A stretch of DNA of 64,000 nucleotides from Gaertneriomyces semiglobifer (GCA_025558075.1 JAHLKF010000004.1:744001-808000), one strand, 5' to 3'; positions 22,669 to 34,592 are shown, numbered from the stretch's first letter. The notes: a model not told the origin generated them from the sequence alone. Made by a program: numbers and translations.

Positions 22669-23998
22669 CTATGAAAGGGAGCTTCGCGACGAGGATGTGC
22701 TGCGCTGGGACATGAATTCATCCAAGATTTTTTCGGCAGCTACAAAATAGTGTGAGAGAGACGCAAGTATGGACCTCGCCATCAAAGTTACTTACCGATG
22801 CCACTAGGAATTCCACCGTCGTAGACGCATCCCTGTAGATCTTCCACAAGCTTCATGACTTTCTTATCGCGTTTCACCATCTCAACAAGCTCTTCAGTAA
22901 CATGCTTCCACATCCACTTTAATTGCTGACGTCCGCGGATTTCCGATAGTCGTCCACCATTGGCAAGTAAGCAATAGAATTGCTTCATAGAGTCCCAAGC
23001 TTTATCAATTCCAGTTCCTTTATGGGATGACACAGGCAAGACTGGAGGATGCCATCCATACTCTGGCGGCATGAACTTGAGAGCAGACGTGTATTCCATC
23101 TGCGCTTGTCGTGCGGCTGGTAGGAGGTCTCCGTCGGACTTGTTGACAAGGATGAGGTTAGACAGTTCAACAATGCCCTTCTTCATGCCTTGGAGTTCGT
23201 CACCACCACCGGGCGCAACGAGAAGCGTAAACATATCGACCATGTCCGCCACCATTGTCTCGCTTTGACCCACGCCCACTGTTTCGACCAGGACAATGTC
23301 GTATCCGGCCGACTCACACAGTAAAATGGCTTCGTTCGTATTGCGGGCGACACCTCCCAATGTGCAGGAAGATGGAGATGGCCGGATAAAGGCGTCAGAA
23401 TGCCTGGAAAGGTCCGGCATACGCGTTTTGTCGCCCAATATGGAACCGCCTGTCTTGGACGATGAAGGGTCTACCGCCAGAACTGCGACCCTGTGGCCTT
23501 TGGAAATAAGATGCAGACCAAACGCTTCAATGAAGGACGACTTTCCGACTCCAGGACTGCCTGACAGACCAATCCTGAACGTTGTGGGAAACTTTTCATT
23601 TGCGCAGGCCATCATCGTCTTTTTGACAGTAGACGGCCTTTTGGCAGAGGAGAGAACCAGTGCAAGCAAGTCTTGTGCTTCATGTTTATGTTTTGGATGA
23701 GTAGACTCGACTAGACAGAAAGCGGACAACGTTAGCGCACTGTTCGATGTTTGGTGGAAGCGCCCCATGGTGAGCATCGCTGATAATGACTCGGTTGCTT
23801 GTCGAAAAGCTACTCACCTAAAGTAATTGCTTTTGCCAATGCGGCTCTCTGACCGTTTACCAGGCCATCGTAAAGTTGTAGAACGCGTGGTGACGGTTCG
23901 GCCGACACAGTCAACGTTCGCACCTGTTGCTGGTGCGGTAGCGGAAGAAACCATGATCTTCTCCCCCAAACATGGGCACTTTTCATGAGCCGACTCAT
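22669..23998 (-). CDS. MMAA: MMAA/MeaB-type G-protein chaperone of methylmalonyl-CoA mutase
   Basis: MMAA/MeaB loads and protects adenosylcobalamin on methylmalonyl-CoA mutase in mitochondria. Exons 23998-23818, 23710-22796 and 22739-22669 give 388 aa. The N-terminus ([20 protein letters not shown]) looks like a mitochondrial presequence. The first join gives [20 protein letters not shown], the family entry block. The P-loop is [12 protein letters not shown], followed by [29 protein letters not shown] and the NKSD base-recognition motif. The last 71-nt exon supplies [12 protein letters not shown], the usual MeaB C-terminal helix. Yeasts and moulds lack B12-dependent mutase, so this supports an early-diverging lineage. 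Confidence 0.94.
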
Positions 23999-25081
23999 CT
24001 TCTGACCAGCTTGCTATCGGCCCGGCATGAATGAAGCGGTGAGGATATTCCCTGTTCACCGCACACGGCGTTAAACCAAGGCCTAGTTCACGTTTAATGC
24101 GCCGGGTCAGCGATAATGCGGGACACGCTGGGGTCGGGGTTATGACTCAGGCTTTGGTAAGCGTGTACGCTTATTGATTACATGTCGGAGAGGACCGCGT
24201 TCAGCGACGACCAACAACGACGACGACGACCAGTGGACCTTTTAATTCAGTAACCTGGCTCGTCGATTGTCTCTGCACAGCTTCCAGCCGTTGATGAGCC
24301 GTCGCAGATGTTGGACTTCGTGAATGTCATTGCTTCCAATGAGCCGTGGTGATGCACATGCAGCTCGTGCATCTCTTGGAATTCGCGCGCATGAATCACG
24401 ACTGTTGAAGGAGAGATCACGATGAACAAGGTCTCGTTAATTTTACCGAATATGAGAGCTTCGGCAAGTGTATCCGATACGCGAACAAGGAACAGGGCAA
24501 ACGCGGGGAGTAGTTCCGAGATGTTGACGACCCGTCCAGCCAGCATCGCCCACCGTTCTCTATCATCAGGGTCGAGGTATTCAAGAAACTGCGATTCGTC
24601 CAAATACACGTATGCAAACGCTGAATGCCTATGGCTGACACTGGCTGTGATACTCAAGCATCAATCGATTTTTCGTATGGTGGGACAAGCGCAATGCATC
24701 CAAGGCTAGCAGAAGGGTGACTGCCTCAACCCGTTTTTGTTTCCGAGGCAATGGACCGACTAACTGCTGTTACCGAGGAGATTAAATGATGATGGATGGA
24801 AGTTGATGAAGAACAGTTCTTCGCCAGGAGGACATGCGTATTTAATAAGCTGGTCGGAGTAAAGGTATACGTTCTTGTTGCGTGCCTCATGGCATCGTCT
24901 GGGTCGTCATAACGCTCGACCTACTACCACTTGGTACTGGCATCCGCTGAGTGTGTTGAACTGCACAGTTATTGTGCGTTCACTTATTTATAGTGCGTTA
25001 GCATTGTTCTCGTTGTGCGGCGTGGCGCTTTGTCCATATTCGAGCTACTTTTTCTTGCTCCTCGAAAAACTCTTCTAACAA
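23999..25081. other. Intergenic region MMAA / CK1 with an unresolved coding-like stretch
   Basis: About 1.08 kb. On the minus strand 24247-24657 stays open for 136 codons (SQFLEYLDPDDRERWAMLAG ... EMHELHVHHHG). It reads like real protein, but it has no ATG at its upstream edge and I could not find a convincing first exon. It may be the last exon of a small gene. A CGACGA microsatellite lies at about 24205-24230. The rest shows nothing recognisable. Confidence 0.35.
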
Positions 25082-26712
25082 ATGATGGTGTCCATGATGC
25101 TCTCTACTATAACCAATGCTGATGATTGGCATCCAGCTCCCGATAACCAAAGCTCCTTTTGTAATTCTTGCGGTGTTCTCGCTGTGCGTCTTTTTCAGCT
25201 GCGCGTTCTAAGCTTTGGTTTCGGCATCCCCACCGGCGTCAGAAAGGACGTCGCCAAGAAGTCATCTCAAACAGACGTCAAGATACTCGCATCTGATTCT
25301 ACTCCTTCTGCCGCTCTCCGGCACCCGCCGGGGTTGCCGGATGAGTTGAGGCATGGCTTCTGCCAGGAACTGCAGCCACCGCCTGCGGCAAGGCCTGTCA
25401 TTCAAAATAGGTGGGAAGTGCATGACAAAATAGGAGAGGGTTCTTTTGGAGAAGTTTATGCTGCTGTCGACCTCCAGGACGGTACGATGGTCGCCATCAA
25501 ACGGGAAAGCAGTACCTCCTTGTCACCACAACTCCAGCACGAATACTCCATATACACCCACTTGGTCGGGCTTGATGGCTTTCCACGGATCTATTACGGT
25601 GGCAAGGAAGGACAATACAATGTACTTGTGATGGATCGCCTTGGACCCAGTTTGAAGCTTTTGCAGAACGAGTCTCCAGGCGGATGTCTACCGCTTCAAA
25701 CGGTTGTGTATATCGTACCGCAGGTCATCCGCCTACTGGCCTTGTTGCACAACCGGGGTATTGTCTTTCGCGATGTGGTATGACACCGTCAGTATGGGTA
25801 ATGTCGCAGCTCTGCCATTTGCTTACTTCCTTTTTATAATAGAAAGCATCACAGTTTTGTGTTGGCCGATACGGCGACGATATCACAGTCAACCCGAAGC
25901 TGTTTTTGATTGATTTTGGCCTTGCAACCTACTATGTTGACGAAAACAACCAGCACGTCCGGAACAGACGAATAGACCGACATGCCGCCCGCACTGGAAC
26001 AGCACGATATGCCTCACTCAATGTCCACCGAGGCAAGCTACACTCGAGGCGCGATGATATCGAATCCCTGGCATACATCCTGATAGAGTTGCTGAAAGGG
26101 ACATTGCCGTGGAGCAACGTGAAGGCCATGACATCGAGAGAAGGATGGAAAAAGACAATGGATCTCAAAGAGGACCTCTTGACCTCTGAACTTTGTGAGG
26201 GATTACCCGAAGAGTTTGAACAACTGTTAAATTATGCGCGCAATCTGCAGTACGCAGATACGCCAGATTACGCATACTTGGAAGGGTTGTTTTTAGATCT
26301 GTACCTTCGGGACTGGGGCAGCTTCGAGGACGTGCGCTTGCCGTGGCAGACGGAATGGATTGAACCAACGCCGGTTGCAACTGTATACTCACATAGCCAA
26401 TGGCCCAAACGAGGAGGCGGTTATGGAAATGTAGATCCATACGACGCTTTCAAAATGCAAAACCGGAGCGGATTTAGCAACTACCCGCAGTCGCCGGGTG
26501 GCAGCAAAGGATCTCCCTCATCGCGGCCAGCTAGCCGTAGTCCGCAACAGTCTCGCTCCGCGACGCGGAGTTCTACCCCGCAGTCTTACCACGGAGATGG
26601 CTCGCCCAAGCCAACGCGCGCAGGAAGGTCAGGGCACAATCATGCGGGGAATCGCACTCCAGACCGATCTTCCAATAGAAGCGGACATCACCTTACCACG
26701 CAGTTCATTTAA
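25082..26712 (+). CDS. Casein kinase 1 family protein kinase with altered catalytic loop
   Basis: Exons 25082-25777 and 25843-26712 give 521 aa. The kinase domain starts near residue 112: the Gly loop is KIGEGSFGEVYAA, the VAIK lysine is present, and the Glu of helix C lies in LQHEYSIY. The catalytic loop at the splice junction reads FRDVKASQF, where CK1 proteins usually have RDIKPDNF; Asp and Lys are kept but the Mg-binding Asn is Gln. IDFGLATYY, TGTARYASLNVH and SRRDDIESLAY are typical CK1 blocks, so the family is clear. The C-terminal tail is Ser/Arg/Pro-rich and probably phosphorylated. The start codon is uncertain; the first 110 residues match nothing known and could include unrecognised intron sequence. 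Confidence 0.85.
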
Positions 26713-27064
26713 TGCCTCGCCAATCGCACACCAAAGAAATTGGCTTACAGATGGCCTCATGCAAATTTCCACTGATACTCGATCGTGCATCACATCGTTC
26801 TCAATCATCTATTCAAACTGTACATATATGAGTTTTTTATGTGAAAATAAGATTACCTGTTACTCTCGTTTATCTTTTTGTTCCGCGGCACTTGAGAAGC
26901 ATCCTCCTCTCCGATGCCGAGAAATAAGGCTTGGAGGCGGGTTCGCGGAGTACAAGCTTCCTCCCTATTCTTAGAACATGCTATTCATTGTAAGAGTACT
27001 TTAAAATGTTGACAACAGTGGGTTCCTCCACTCACTCGCCTGCCAACCAAACCTTGATTTCGAA
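26713..27064. other. Intergenic, CK1 3' end to the next gene
   Basis: About 350 bp, no gene seen; AT-rich at about 26815-26860, consistent with a 3' UTR. Confidence 0.5.
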
Positions 27065-27636
27065 ATGACGGATGAACAAATCTCTCGTGGTATAGATTTT
27101 CGGCAACAACCACCGCATGTGTCGGCCGTCTCTCTCAGCGAACCTCCCGCATATACGCCGTCATATTCTGCACCAGCACAGAGTCCGTATCCTCCCTCGC
27201 CACTTCAGGCAGCCTACATTGCGCCCAATGCGTTTGCACCAGTTGCACCCACATGGCCCGTTTCTACAGCTGCCGACGGCGCTTCCCTGTCAGCAGCAAT
27301 TGAAGTGGCAGTTAGACGAGAGATGCAGATCAAGGGCCTTTCGGCTGGGGCAGCGGCAGTGAATGTGAAGAGACAGGTAGAGATCGCTATGGAGGGAGTG
27401 ATGAACCGATATTGTCCTGAGCACGGTCTTTGGCGAGTAAGTGCAGCGTCGCGGTCATCGTTGAAATGGCCATTTCGTTGGACCATTCGGATTGTTTTTT
27501 TCTAATCCTCTACCGATTATAGCGAGGACTCCAACGGCGTGCAATTTGGAGAATTGCCATCTGCTTAATCTTTGTTATCGGCTTTATCTTGTTGTTCATG
27601 AAAATCACCGGTCGACTTCGTCGAGACGACGATTAA
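27065..27636 (+). CDS. PY-motif single-pass membrane protein
   Basis: Exons 27065-27436 and 27523-27636 give 161 aa. No family is recognised. The N-terminal 70 residues are rich in Pro, Ser, Tyr and Ala and contain PPAY at residues 27-30, a PPxY motif bound by WW domains such as those of Nedd4/Rsp5 ubiquitin ligases. A helical region follows (EVAVRREMQIKGLSAGAAAV). The second exon supplies an Arg-rich stretch and one hydrophobic segment (IAICLIFVIGFILLFM) nine residues from the C-terminus (KITGRLRRDDD). The layout suggests a tail-anchored or type II protein with a cytosolic PY tail, like Rsp5 adaptors. This role is inference. Confidence 0.7.
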
Positions 27637-28271
27637 CAAAGCTCTCATTGGCTCTCAGCACGCAAGCATTGCTTGCATGCTATTCTTTGCGAGCAGAGGT
27701 AGCTGCCATCTGTAGATAGGGCAACTGCAATCATCGCAGTTGACAGCGACGAGAGAATCCTTTTATCCATCCCGCCTCGCCTCGCCTCGTACCGCAACTG
27801 CGGCGAAACATACCCATTGAGGACTTGAATGCCGTTCAAGTGCAACTTGCCTTTAAGATATACTTCTACGTACGCCCCTCGTTCTTCAAGCCATATACCC
27901 CTAACCTGTCTGTTATGTAACATATGTATTGTTTTGGAATCCAAAGTCTTTGTAAACTGGAAAAGGACATGCTTTGGTGCTCTGTATGCCTGGCTCTCAT
28001 CGTCGTTATGATCTTTTGAATACGATGGCCATCAACCTGCTGTTGAGGGATTGTCTCTGCGTTCAACTGTTCGTTCGTTGTGAGCTGCTCGTCATTCTCG
28101 ACACGGCTCGCGCTACCAATTCAAACCATTAGTCAACCATCCACATCCATCATCCCCAGGCCATTTCCTGTCTGTTAGGTCTTGATGCATAATAGGTAGT
28201 GGCGAGTCTTCAGTAACGAACGTTCAGCACCTGCTTCGCACCTTGGCCTTTGCAACCGCTTGATTCAAACA
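27637..28271. other. Intergenic, no gene recognised
   Basis: About 635 bp with only short unconvincing open frames on both strands. Includes the promoter of the acyl-CoA synthetase-like gene. Confidence 0.5.
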
Positions 28272-30220
28272 ATGACCCGCAGACCGTCTGTCGCTCCTCC
28301 CCTCTCACCTCAAGGGACGTACACTGCGTTACCCGATATCTTGAGGGATTCCCCAAGTCCTGCCTTGATCCTTCCGGCCCGAAACAAGTAGGCGCTATGA
28401 TCTACTTTTGCCCCTTCTGTGCAAAGGTGAATTCTAATTCATGTACCCTTACTCTCAGATGTCCCACCTACAAAGTGTATTACTCCTCACTCCGCGCCGG
28501 CATTCAGAACCTCCGCCAGCAACAGCCATTATGTAGCCTGCGACCCGGTGATGTCCTCACCTTCCTACTTCCGAACTCCCTTGAGTTTGTTGCAACGTTC
28601 TTCGCTACGACCGCCAACCGCGCCATTGCCAACCCGCTCAACCCAAACTACAAAGCTGAGGAAATTGCGTTCTATCTGGACGATTGCAAGCCGAAGGCGA
28701 TTATTGTACCTGCCGGAGAGCAAGGCAAATCGATCTTGGCTGCTGTCAAACGAGCAATTGAGATTACCAAGATGGACATCCCTGTGTGGGCCATCCGGGC
28801 CGAGATCACCGGTCATTTAGTGGAAGGACGTTATAAAGGTGGAGTAGAAGGAAAGGGAGTCTTGAACCTGGTTGCTGGCAAAGCAAGCGAGAAGGTGGTC
28901 ACAGAGAAGGAAAGGGGTGCGCCGAGCAGCGATGACGTTGCGTTAATGTTGCACACATCTGGAACGACGGGCAGGCCGAAAGGTAATGACACGTCTGCTG
29001 CTCACGCGCCGGATTGTGAGAAGGCGAGTTAATCGCCACTACTTTCCTTAGGTGTTCCTCTGACGCACGCGAACATTTTGCGAACAGTTCGTAACATTGA
29101 AGAAACTTATCGTTTGAGCGCCACGGATAGAACCTACGTCGTCATGCCCTTGTTCCATGTTCATGGTTTGATTGGTGCTCTATTATCCACATTGAGAAGT
29201 GGTGGAACGGCCATCATTCCTCCAAAGTTCAGCGTCACTCATTTTTGGCAGGACTTTATACAACATGAGGTACGGGTACAGCCCATTCTCGTGTAACACT
29301 CAGGAGTTCTCACACCGTGCATGGTAGGCGACATGGTATTCTGCCGTTCCCACAATCCACCAAATGCTCCTGTTGAAAGCCGATGAGACGTACCCCGGCC
29401 ACAGTGGGAAAATCCGGTTCATCCGCTCATGCTCAGCGTCGCTCGCACCCGCCACCCTTCTGCAACTGGAAAAGGCCTTTAAAGCTCCCGTCGTTGAAGC
29501 CTATGCCATGTCGGAGGCCGCACACCAGATGACTTCCAACTATCTTCCACCAGGCATGCGCAAGCCAGGATCGGTCGGTAAAGGACGTGGAGTCGATGTG
29601 GCTATTCTAGATGACAAGGGTCAGAAGGTCAAGTGCAAGGGCGTTGGTGAAGTCTGTGTTCGGGGAGCTAATGTGATCAAGGGATATCATAATAATCCAA
29701 AGGCTACGGCCGAATCGTTTTTCCGGGATCCTGACGGCGGAGCACCGTGGTTCAGAACGGGTGACTTAGGCTATGTGGACGAGATTGGATTTGTTTTTCT
29801 GGTGGGCCGTATCAAGGAACAGATCAACCGCGGCGGTGAGAAGATCAGCCCAATTGAGATTGATCAGGTACGCGCATCTTGGAGCTCATCACTTGTTCGT
29901 GCTCAGTTCTTGGTGCGATACCAACATTTTCATTTCATTTTCAGGTGCTTCTTCAGCACCCGGGTGTATCGGAAGCAGTTGTGTATCCGGTGCCGTCCAC
30001 AGTATACGGCCAAGAGATCGAAGCTGCAGTGGTGGCTAAGGACGCTGCCAAAGGCAAACTCACCGAAGCTGAGCTGACACGGTTCTGCAAAGAGCGTTTG
30101 GCGGCTTTCAAAGTCCCGCGTAAAATCCATGTCGTGGACGCCGTACCCAAAACTGCTACTGGTAAAGTTCAGAGGCGACTAGTCGCTGAGGTGTTGGGAC
30201 CCAAGCAGGCTAAGCTGTAG
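28272..30220 (+). CDS. PCS60: Peroxisomal AMP-forming acyl-CoA synthetase-like (Pcs60/Fat2, oxalyl-CoA synthetase type)
   Basis: Five exons (28272-28387, 28459-28982, 29052-29269, 29328-29867, 29945-30220) give 557 aa. The P-loop is HTSGTTGRPKGVPLTH, formed across the second intron; later motifs are YAMSEAAHQM, WFRTGDLGY, GRIKEQINRGGEKISPIEID and PKTATGKVQRR with the catalytic Lys. The family order is complete. The early block SLEFVATFFATTANRAIANP and LNPNYKAEEIAFYLDD fits the Pcs60/AAE3 subfamily, members of which activate oxalate. The protein ends QAKL; AKL is a PTS1 signal, placing it in the peroxisome, in line with PEX14 nearby. The substrate is not fixed by sequence. Confidence 0.92.
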
Positions 30221-30399
30221 TCCAATTGCTCGAGTTGTTCAACCGTGCTCGCAACTATATTCTTCAAACTTGTTCTGTTTTGTACATTAGGGGTTTGCGA
30301 TCTAAATATCATGCGCCTCAGCTAATCACTGTGCTAGCTTAAACTATACTAATTAGTTCCTCAGAAAATGTCACTTACGACCAGGACGACACCGCCACA

Positions 30400-31658
30400 T
30401 TAAGCAAACATTTTGGCGTACTGACGCTTCTGTTTCTCCACCTGCTCCTTTTCACGCTTCTGAACAACAGCTAATTCCCGCTGTATCAGTTTATCTTCAG
30501 GAGACAGTTTGAGCGCTAAATGCAAGTCGGCTGACGCTTCCTTAAAGTCGCCAATGTTGCCGAGTGCTTGCCCCCGACGGAAGTAGGCCTTTGTTCTATC
30601 AGCCGCAGTAATTGCAAGGTCCTCTTTCGATGCCAGCGTTGTTGCGAGGTCGAGAACGGCTGTTGCAGGCTTGATGGCGTCCCTCCACGCAGAGAGCTTG
30701 AGGTAACACTTTGATTATGAAGGCGTTTAGCATTATCAACAAAAGGTAGCAATTAGGTGCAGGCCTTTGGCAAACCTACCATGGCTGTGTTCAACAATGC
30801 ACTCGTTTTGGTTGTAAAGTACAGTTTTTTCTGCTCTGCGCTCAAGTCATCGATATCCTCTGGGCTTGGGTGAAGCGAGTTGAGATACCGCACACATTTG
30901 GCATACTTCTCTACAGCACCCCCGTAGTCACCGCTTTTGAAGCGGTTGTTACCGAACGTCTTGATGTCTCCGGCGATCTTCAGCAGCTCATCCGCCGGCT
31001 TTTCATCACCACCCATGTCTTCAGGATATTCCTCGTATGCATCACCATCCACAGGCACTGGTACTCCGTCATCTGCTCCTTCAGCAATTTCGCCACAGTC
31101 TGCAACCACCACATCCTCTACGGGTTTGTCGTTTGCTCCCGTTGGTAAATTCTCAATCCGTCGAACGATGCCCATTCCCTTTATGACACGGCCAAACACG
31201 ACGTGCTTCCCATCCAAATGCGGTGTCGGCACGGTGGTCACAAAGAACTGGCTTCCGTTGGTGTTGGGGCCGGCATTTGCCATGCTCAACAGGCCCGGGC
31301 GCTCGTGTTTGTGCACAAATGCTTCGTCTTCGAACTTTTCACCGTAAATACTTTCACCGCCCCGACCATCTCCCAACGTCATATCACCGCCCTGTATCAT
31401 GAAGCCCTTGATGCAGCGGTGGAAAGCGGAGCCTTTATAGGTGATGGGGACGTTGCGCGTTTTTGACAAAACTTCGCCGGTGCAGATCGCCCTAAAGTTT
31501 TCAGCAGTCCTTGGCACAGCATCCTTGTACAACTCAAAGACAATGCGGCCTGCCGGCTTGCCACCAATGGTGATATCGAAGAAGGTGCGGGGACTGGACA
31601 AGAAGGTAAGTACACAAGCATGTCATGTGAAAACACAGCCAAAACCTTACTTGGGCAT
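30400..31658 (-). CDS. CPR6: Cyclophilin-40 (peptidyl-prolyl isomerase with TPR)
   Basis: Three exons: 31658-31651 (8 nt), 31593-30780 and 30708-30400, giving 376 aa. The first exon encodes only MPN minus one base; joining gives [20 protein letters not shown], a cyclophilin start, whereas the second exon alone has no ATG. Catalytic block: [20 protein letters not shown], then [13 protein letters not shown] and [11 protein letters not shown]. The C-terminal half has TPR helices ([38 protein letters not shown]) and ends [11 protein letters not shown], the usual Hsp90-binding layout. It is an Hsp90 co-chaperone with prolyl isomerase activity in the cytosol. Confidence 0.94.
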
Positions 31659-32407
31659 GACGGCGCTCGAACCTCGACTTTACAGACTTCAAAAACAGTA
31701 GCTAATGCGATGGAGCAATCTTCACCTACAAGCAGCAGAATGCCTCTTCGTCTTCAAGGTGGTGACAACAACGATCTCTCAATTAGTCGGATTTCCGCAA
31801 ATTTCGATGTGGATCTGCCAACGCGCGTGGTGCCATGGCAACAAGGGACTTTCCCACCAGCCATTTTCCCACTGATTTTCCAAACCTCGTCGCTGTCAAC
31901 AGTACATGCATAGAATATAGGTAACCTCCTCCATCCGAGTTCGGAACAGATGACGACTGTTCAGGCAAGCAGGAAGTGCCCTTAGCAAGACGCTTAGTAA
32001 GTAGCCGAGTGCTCACTGAAATTAAAGTTTGTCTGATTTTTTCGGTGCCGCAATGCATGTCCTGTGCCTTCAGCTAGCAGGCAGTTTCCTTACGACGTGC
32101 TTCCCGACAACGGCATCCGCATCCTAATCGTCCTATTTACCAAGACCTCCCGTCGTCGCCGTCGTCGTGGAACGAATCCGTTTTCGCCCCGCCCGCGACG
32201 GCACAGTCACGAAAGATCACTCAAACGTTGTCGCGGCGCGTGCAACGCAACCCAAAATAGCGAGCACGTTCTCAATCACGTCTTTTCTGCAGCGGATTGT
32301 TCATGTAGGGATCTGGGGATACTTAAGAACGCACCTCCTTTTATTGTTCTCTGATATGTGCACAGGCGAGTGGGTCAAGTCAGGAAGGAGCAACGGATAG
32401 CCACACC
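31659..32407. other. Divergent intergenic region CPR6 / chromate transporter
   Basis: About 750 bp. An open minus-strand frame begins at ATG 32058 (91 codons, Lys/Arg-rich) but has no family resemblance and is not called. A CGTCGCCGTCGTCGT microsatellite lies at about 32152-32168. Confidence 0.4.
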
Positions 32408-33983
32408 ATGTCTGTGCTAGGGAAGGAGTCGTCGTTTGCTGGCAAACCACCACCTGCTTCTCAACGCGGTCGGATTGTGGAAGCCATCGTCAGTTTCCTA
32501 CCGCTCAGTATCACGGCGTTTGGCGGTCCTCCTGCGCATCTTGGTCTACTACACAATACTTTTGTCGTGCGGAAGAAATGGCTCGATGACACACTCTTTT
32601 CCGAATTCTTTGCTGTCAGTCAAGCTCTCCCCGGCCCGGGAAGCACGGAGATGCTTTTCTCGATAGCAATACATCGTGGAGGCCTCATTGCCGCTGTCGT
32701 TGCATTCTTCTGTTGGAGGTATAGCTCAGCATTTACCTGTGGAGCCGAGGAAACCCGAGAGACCGTAATTAATTAGTTCATCGCCTGCAGTTTACCAGGA
32801 TTGGTCGTCATGACTGGGTTGGGACTTGGCGTCGCCAAGCTTCCGAACCCTTTACCGATATGGCTCATGCAGATGCAAAACGGCATCTCGGCAGCAGCCG
32901 TAGGTCTCGTCGCACAGGCGGCTACTTCATTGTCTACGAAAAACGTCACGGACAGAAGTACACTCTTTGTTTGCACCATAGCCGCCGCTGCAGCGGTCCT
33001 CTACAGCGCTTCCTGGCTTGAGCCTGTCATCATTGCTGTGGGAGGACTCCTGTCATTAGTACTACTATATGTTGCCAGGCAAGTTCCTTACTGGAGGCGA
33101 AGCCGCCGGGGCAAGAAAACCGTGGCTGAAGAAGATGTAGGACCAAATGTGGACATGGAACAAGGCGAAAGCTCCTTCCAGTTGGAAGATGCAGGAGGGT
33201 CTGCTGAAAGTTTGTCGGCTGAGCCTGTTGAGCAAACCAAGGTATATTTGCAGCGTGCGAAGCGCTCATTCACAACAAACTCTCATGTTTGTCATCCAGA
33301 AACCAGCAGTAATTGATCCGCCGTTTGGCTGGAAGACGGGCATCGCCATCTTTGTTGTTTGGCTGGCCCTCCTAATTGTTTTCATGGCTCTCAAAGGCAC
33401 TTTTGCTCCAAATCGGCCCTTGGCGGTATTGACGCAATTCTATGTTGCTGGATGCATCATATTCGGTGGAGGACCGGTTGTCATCCCACTGCTGTACTCT
33501 TATGTCGTTCTGCCGGGATGGGCTACAGAACGAGACTTTTTGTTAGGAGTTGCCCTGATACAAGCTATGCCGGGACCGAATTTCAATTTTGCTGCGTATT
33601 GCGGCGCCATTGCTTTGTCACCTTGGGGTGCTGGTGCAGGAATCGGCGGAGCACTTCTCGGTTATGCAGGTATATTTACCCCAGGCCTTGCCCTCAACGC
33701 TGCGTCGCTTCCTCTATGGCAAAGGATCAGGTCGAATACAATCATACAACGAGCTTTACCTGGAATCAACGCGGCTGCAGTCGGACTCGTTTTTGCGGCA
33801 GCATTCCTCTTGTTCCAGCGCGCCATTGTGAGACAAGGTGCAGCAGAGTCGCTCAGCAACTATCCTTACTATGCTGTCGTCGCCGGATGCTCGTACGTTC
33901 TTGTTAACGCCCGGATGAGACCGTGGATTGTTATGATTTTGGGTGCACTGGCGGGACTGGTCGGTTGGGGCTTAGACGTATAG
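32408..33983 (+). CDS. Chromate ion transporter (CHR) family protein, two-domain
   Basis: Exons 32408-32718, 32791-33241 and 33300-33983 give 481 aa. Both halves carry a Chromate_transp domain: the first with ITAFGGPPAHLGLLHN and QALPGPGSTEM, the second with IIFGGGPVVIPLLYSYV and ALIQAMPGPNFNF. Each half has about five to six hydrophobic segments. The halves are joined by a polar acidic linker (about 33090-33240) that ends at the second intron. CHR proteins export chromate, or take up sulfate-like anions in some lineages; the physiological substrate here is unknown. Bacterial long-chain ChrA has the same two-domain form. Confidence 0.93.
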
Positions 33984-34278
33984 CATTTCTGGGTGCTCTC
34001 TGTGTGTCCTTCTGTCCTCCTTTTTTTCTATATATATATGATCTATTTTACGGGAACATTGCTTTGTCATGAGGATGGAGTTGATACTTGTCTTTTGTAT
34101 ATGTACTGGTGGATGACTCCGTCCCACAAAGAACCGCCCTGTCAATTTTCCAGAGCATGCTGCATCGATCCAAGAGAATTGCGACAGCAGCTTTCAGCCT
34201 CCGAGCGTGCGTGCGTGCGGGAGTGTTAATGCGGGAAGATAGTAGTGTAGCGGTGGAATCAACCGCCAATTGCACATG

Positions 34279-34300
34279 CATCCATCCATCCATCCATCCA
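34279..34300. repeat. (CATC)n microsatellite
   Basis: Five and a half perfect CATC units. Confidence 0.9.
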
Positions 34301-34592
34301 CAAATAGGATCGAAGCCGGATGGTTCGCACAGCAGCACAACATGAGCGAGAGTCGCCGAGAGAGCCGTTCAGCCCTCGGCAATTATCGAATCGAAGAAAA
34401 AAACCGCAAAAAAAAAAAGGCCAAAGTTGTTAATTGGGCTGCGTTCGATTTCCACGACTTTTATCGAACATTTGGCCACGACGCGTCCGAGGTGTTCAAT
34501 TCACACTTGCGCTGGCCTGCCACCCGGACGACGACGGGGGTTCAAATTCAATCAATGATGGGAGCAGCGCAGTGCGCCAGGCCATGGCATGA

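Noticed and set aside
24247..24657. Minus-strand open stretch of 136 codons
   Set aside because: Protein-like but without an ATG at its start or a supportable upstream exon; described only as an unresolved stretch.
25082..25420. First 110 residues of the CK1 gene as a new domain
   Set aside because: No conserved pattern; may contain intron sequence or lie upstream of the true start.
31783..32058. Minus-strand 91-codon frame starting with ATG
   Set aside because: No domain or neighbour support; composition typical of chance frames.
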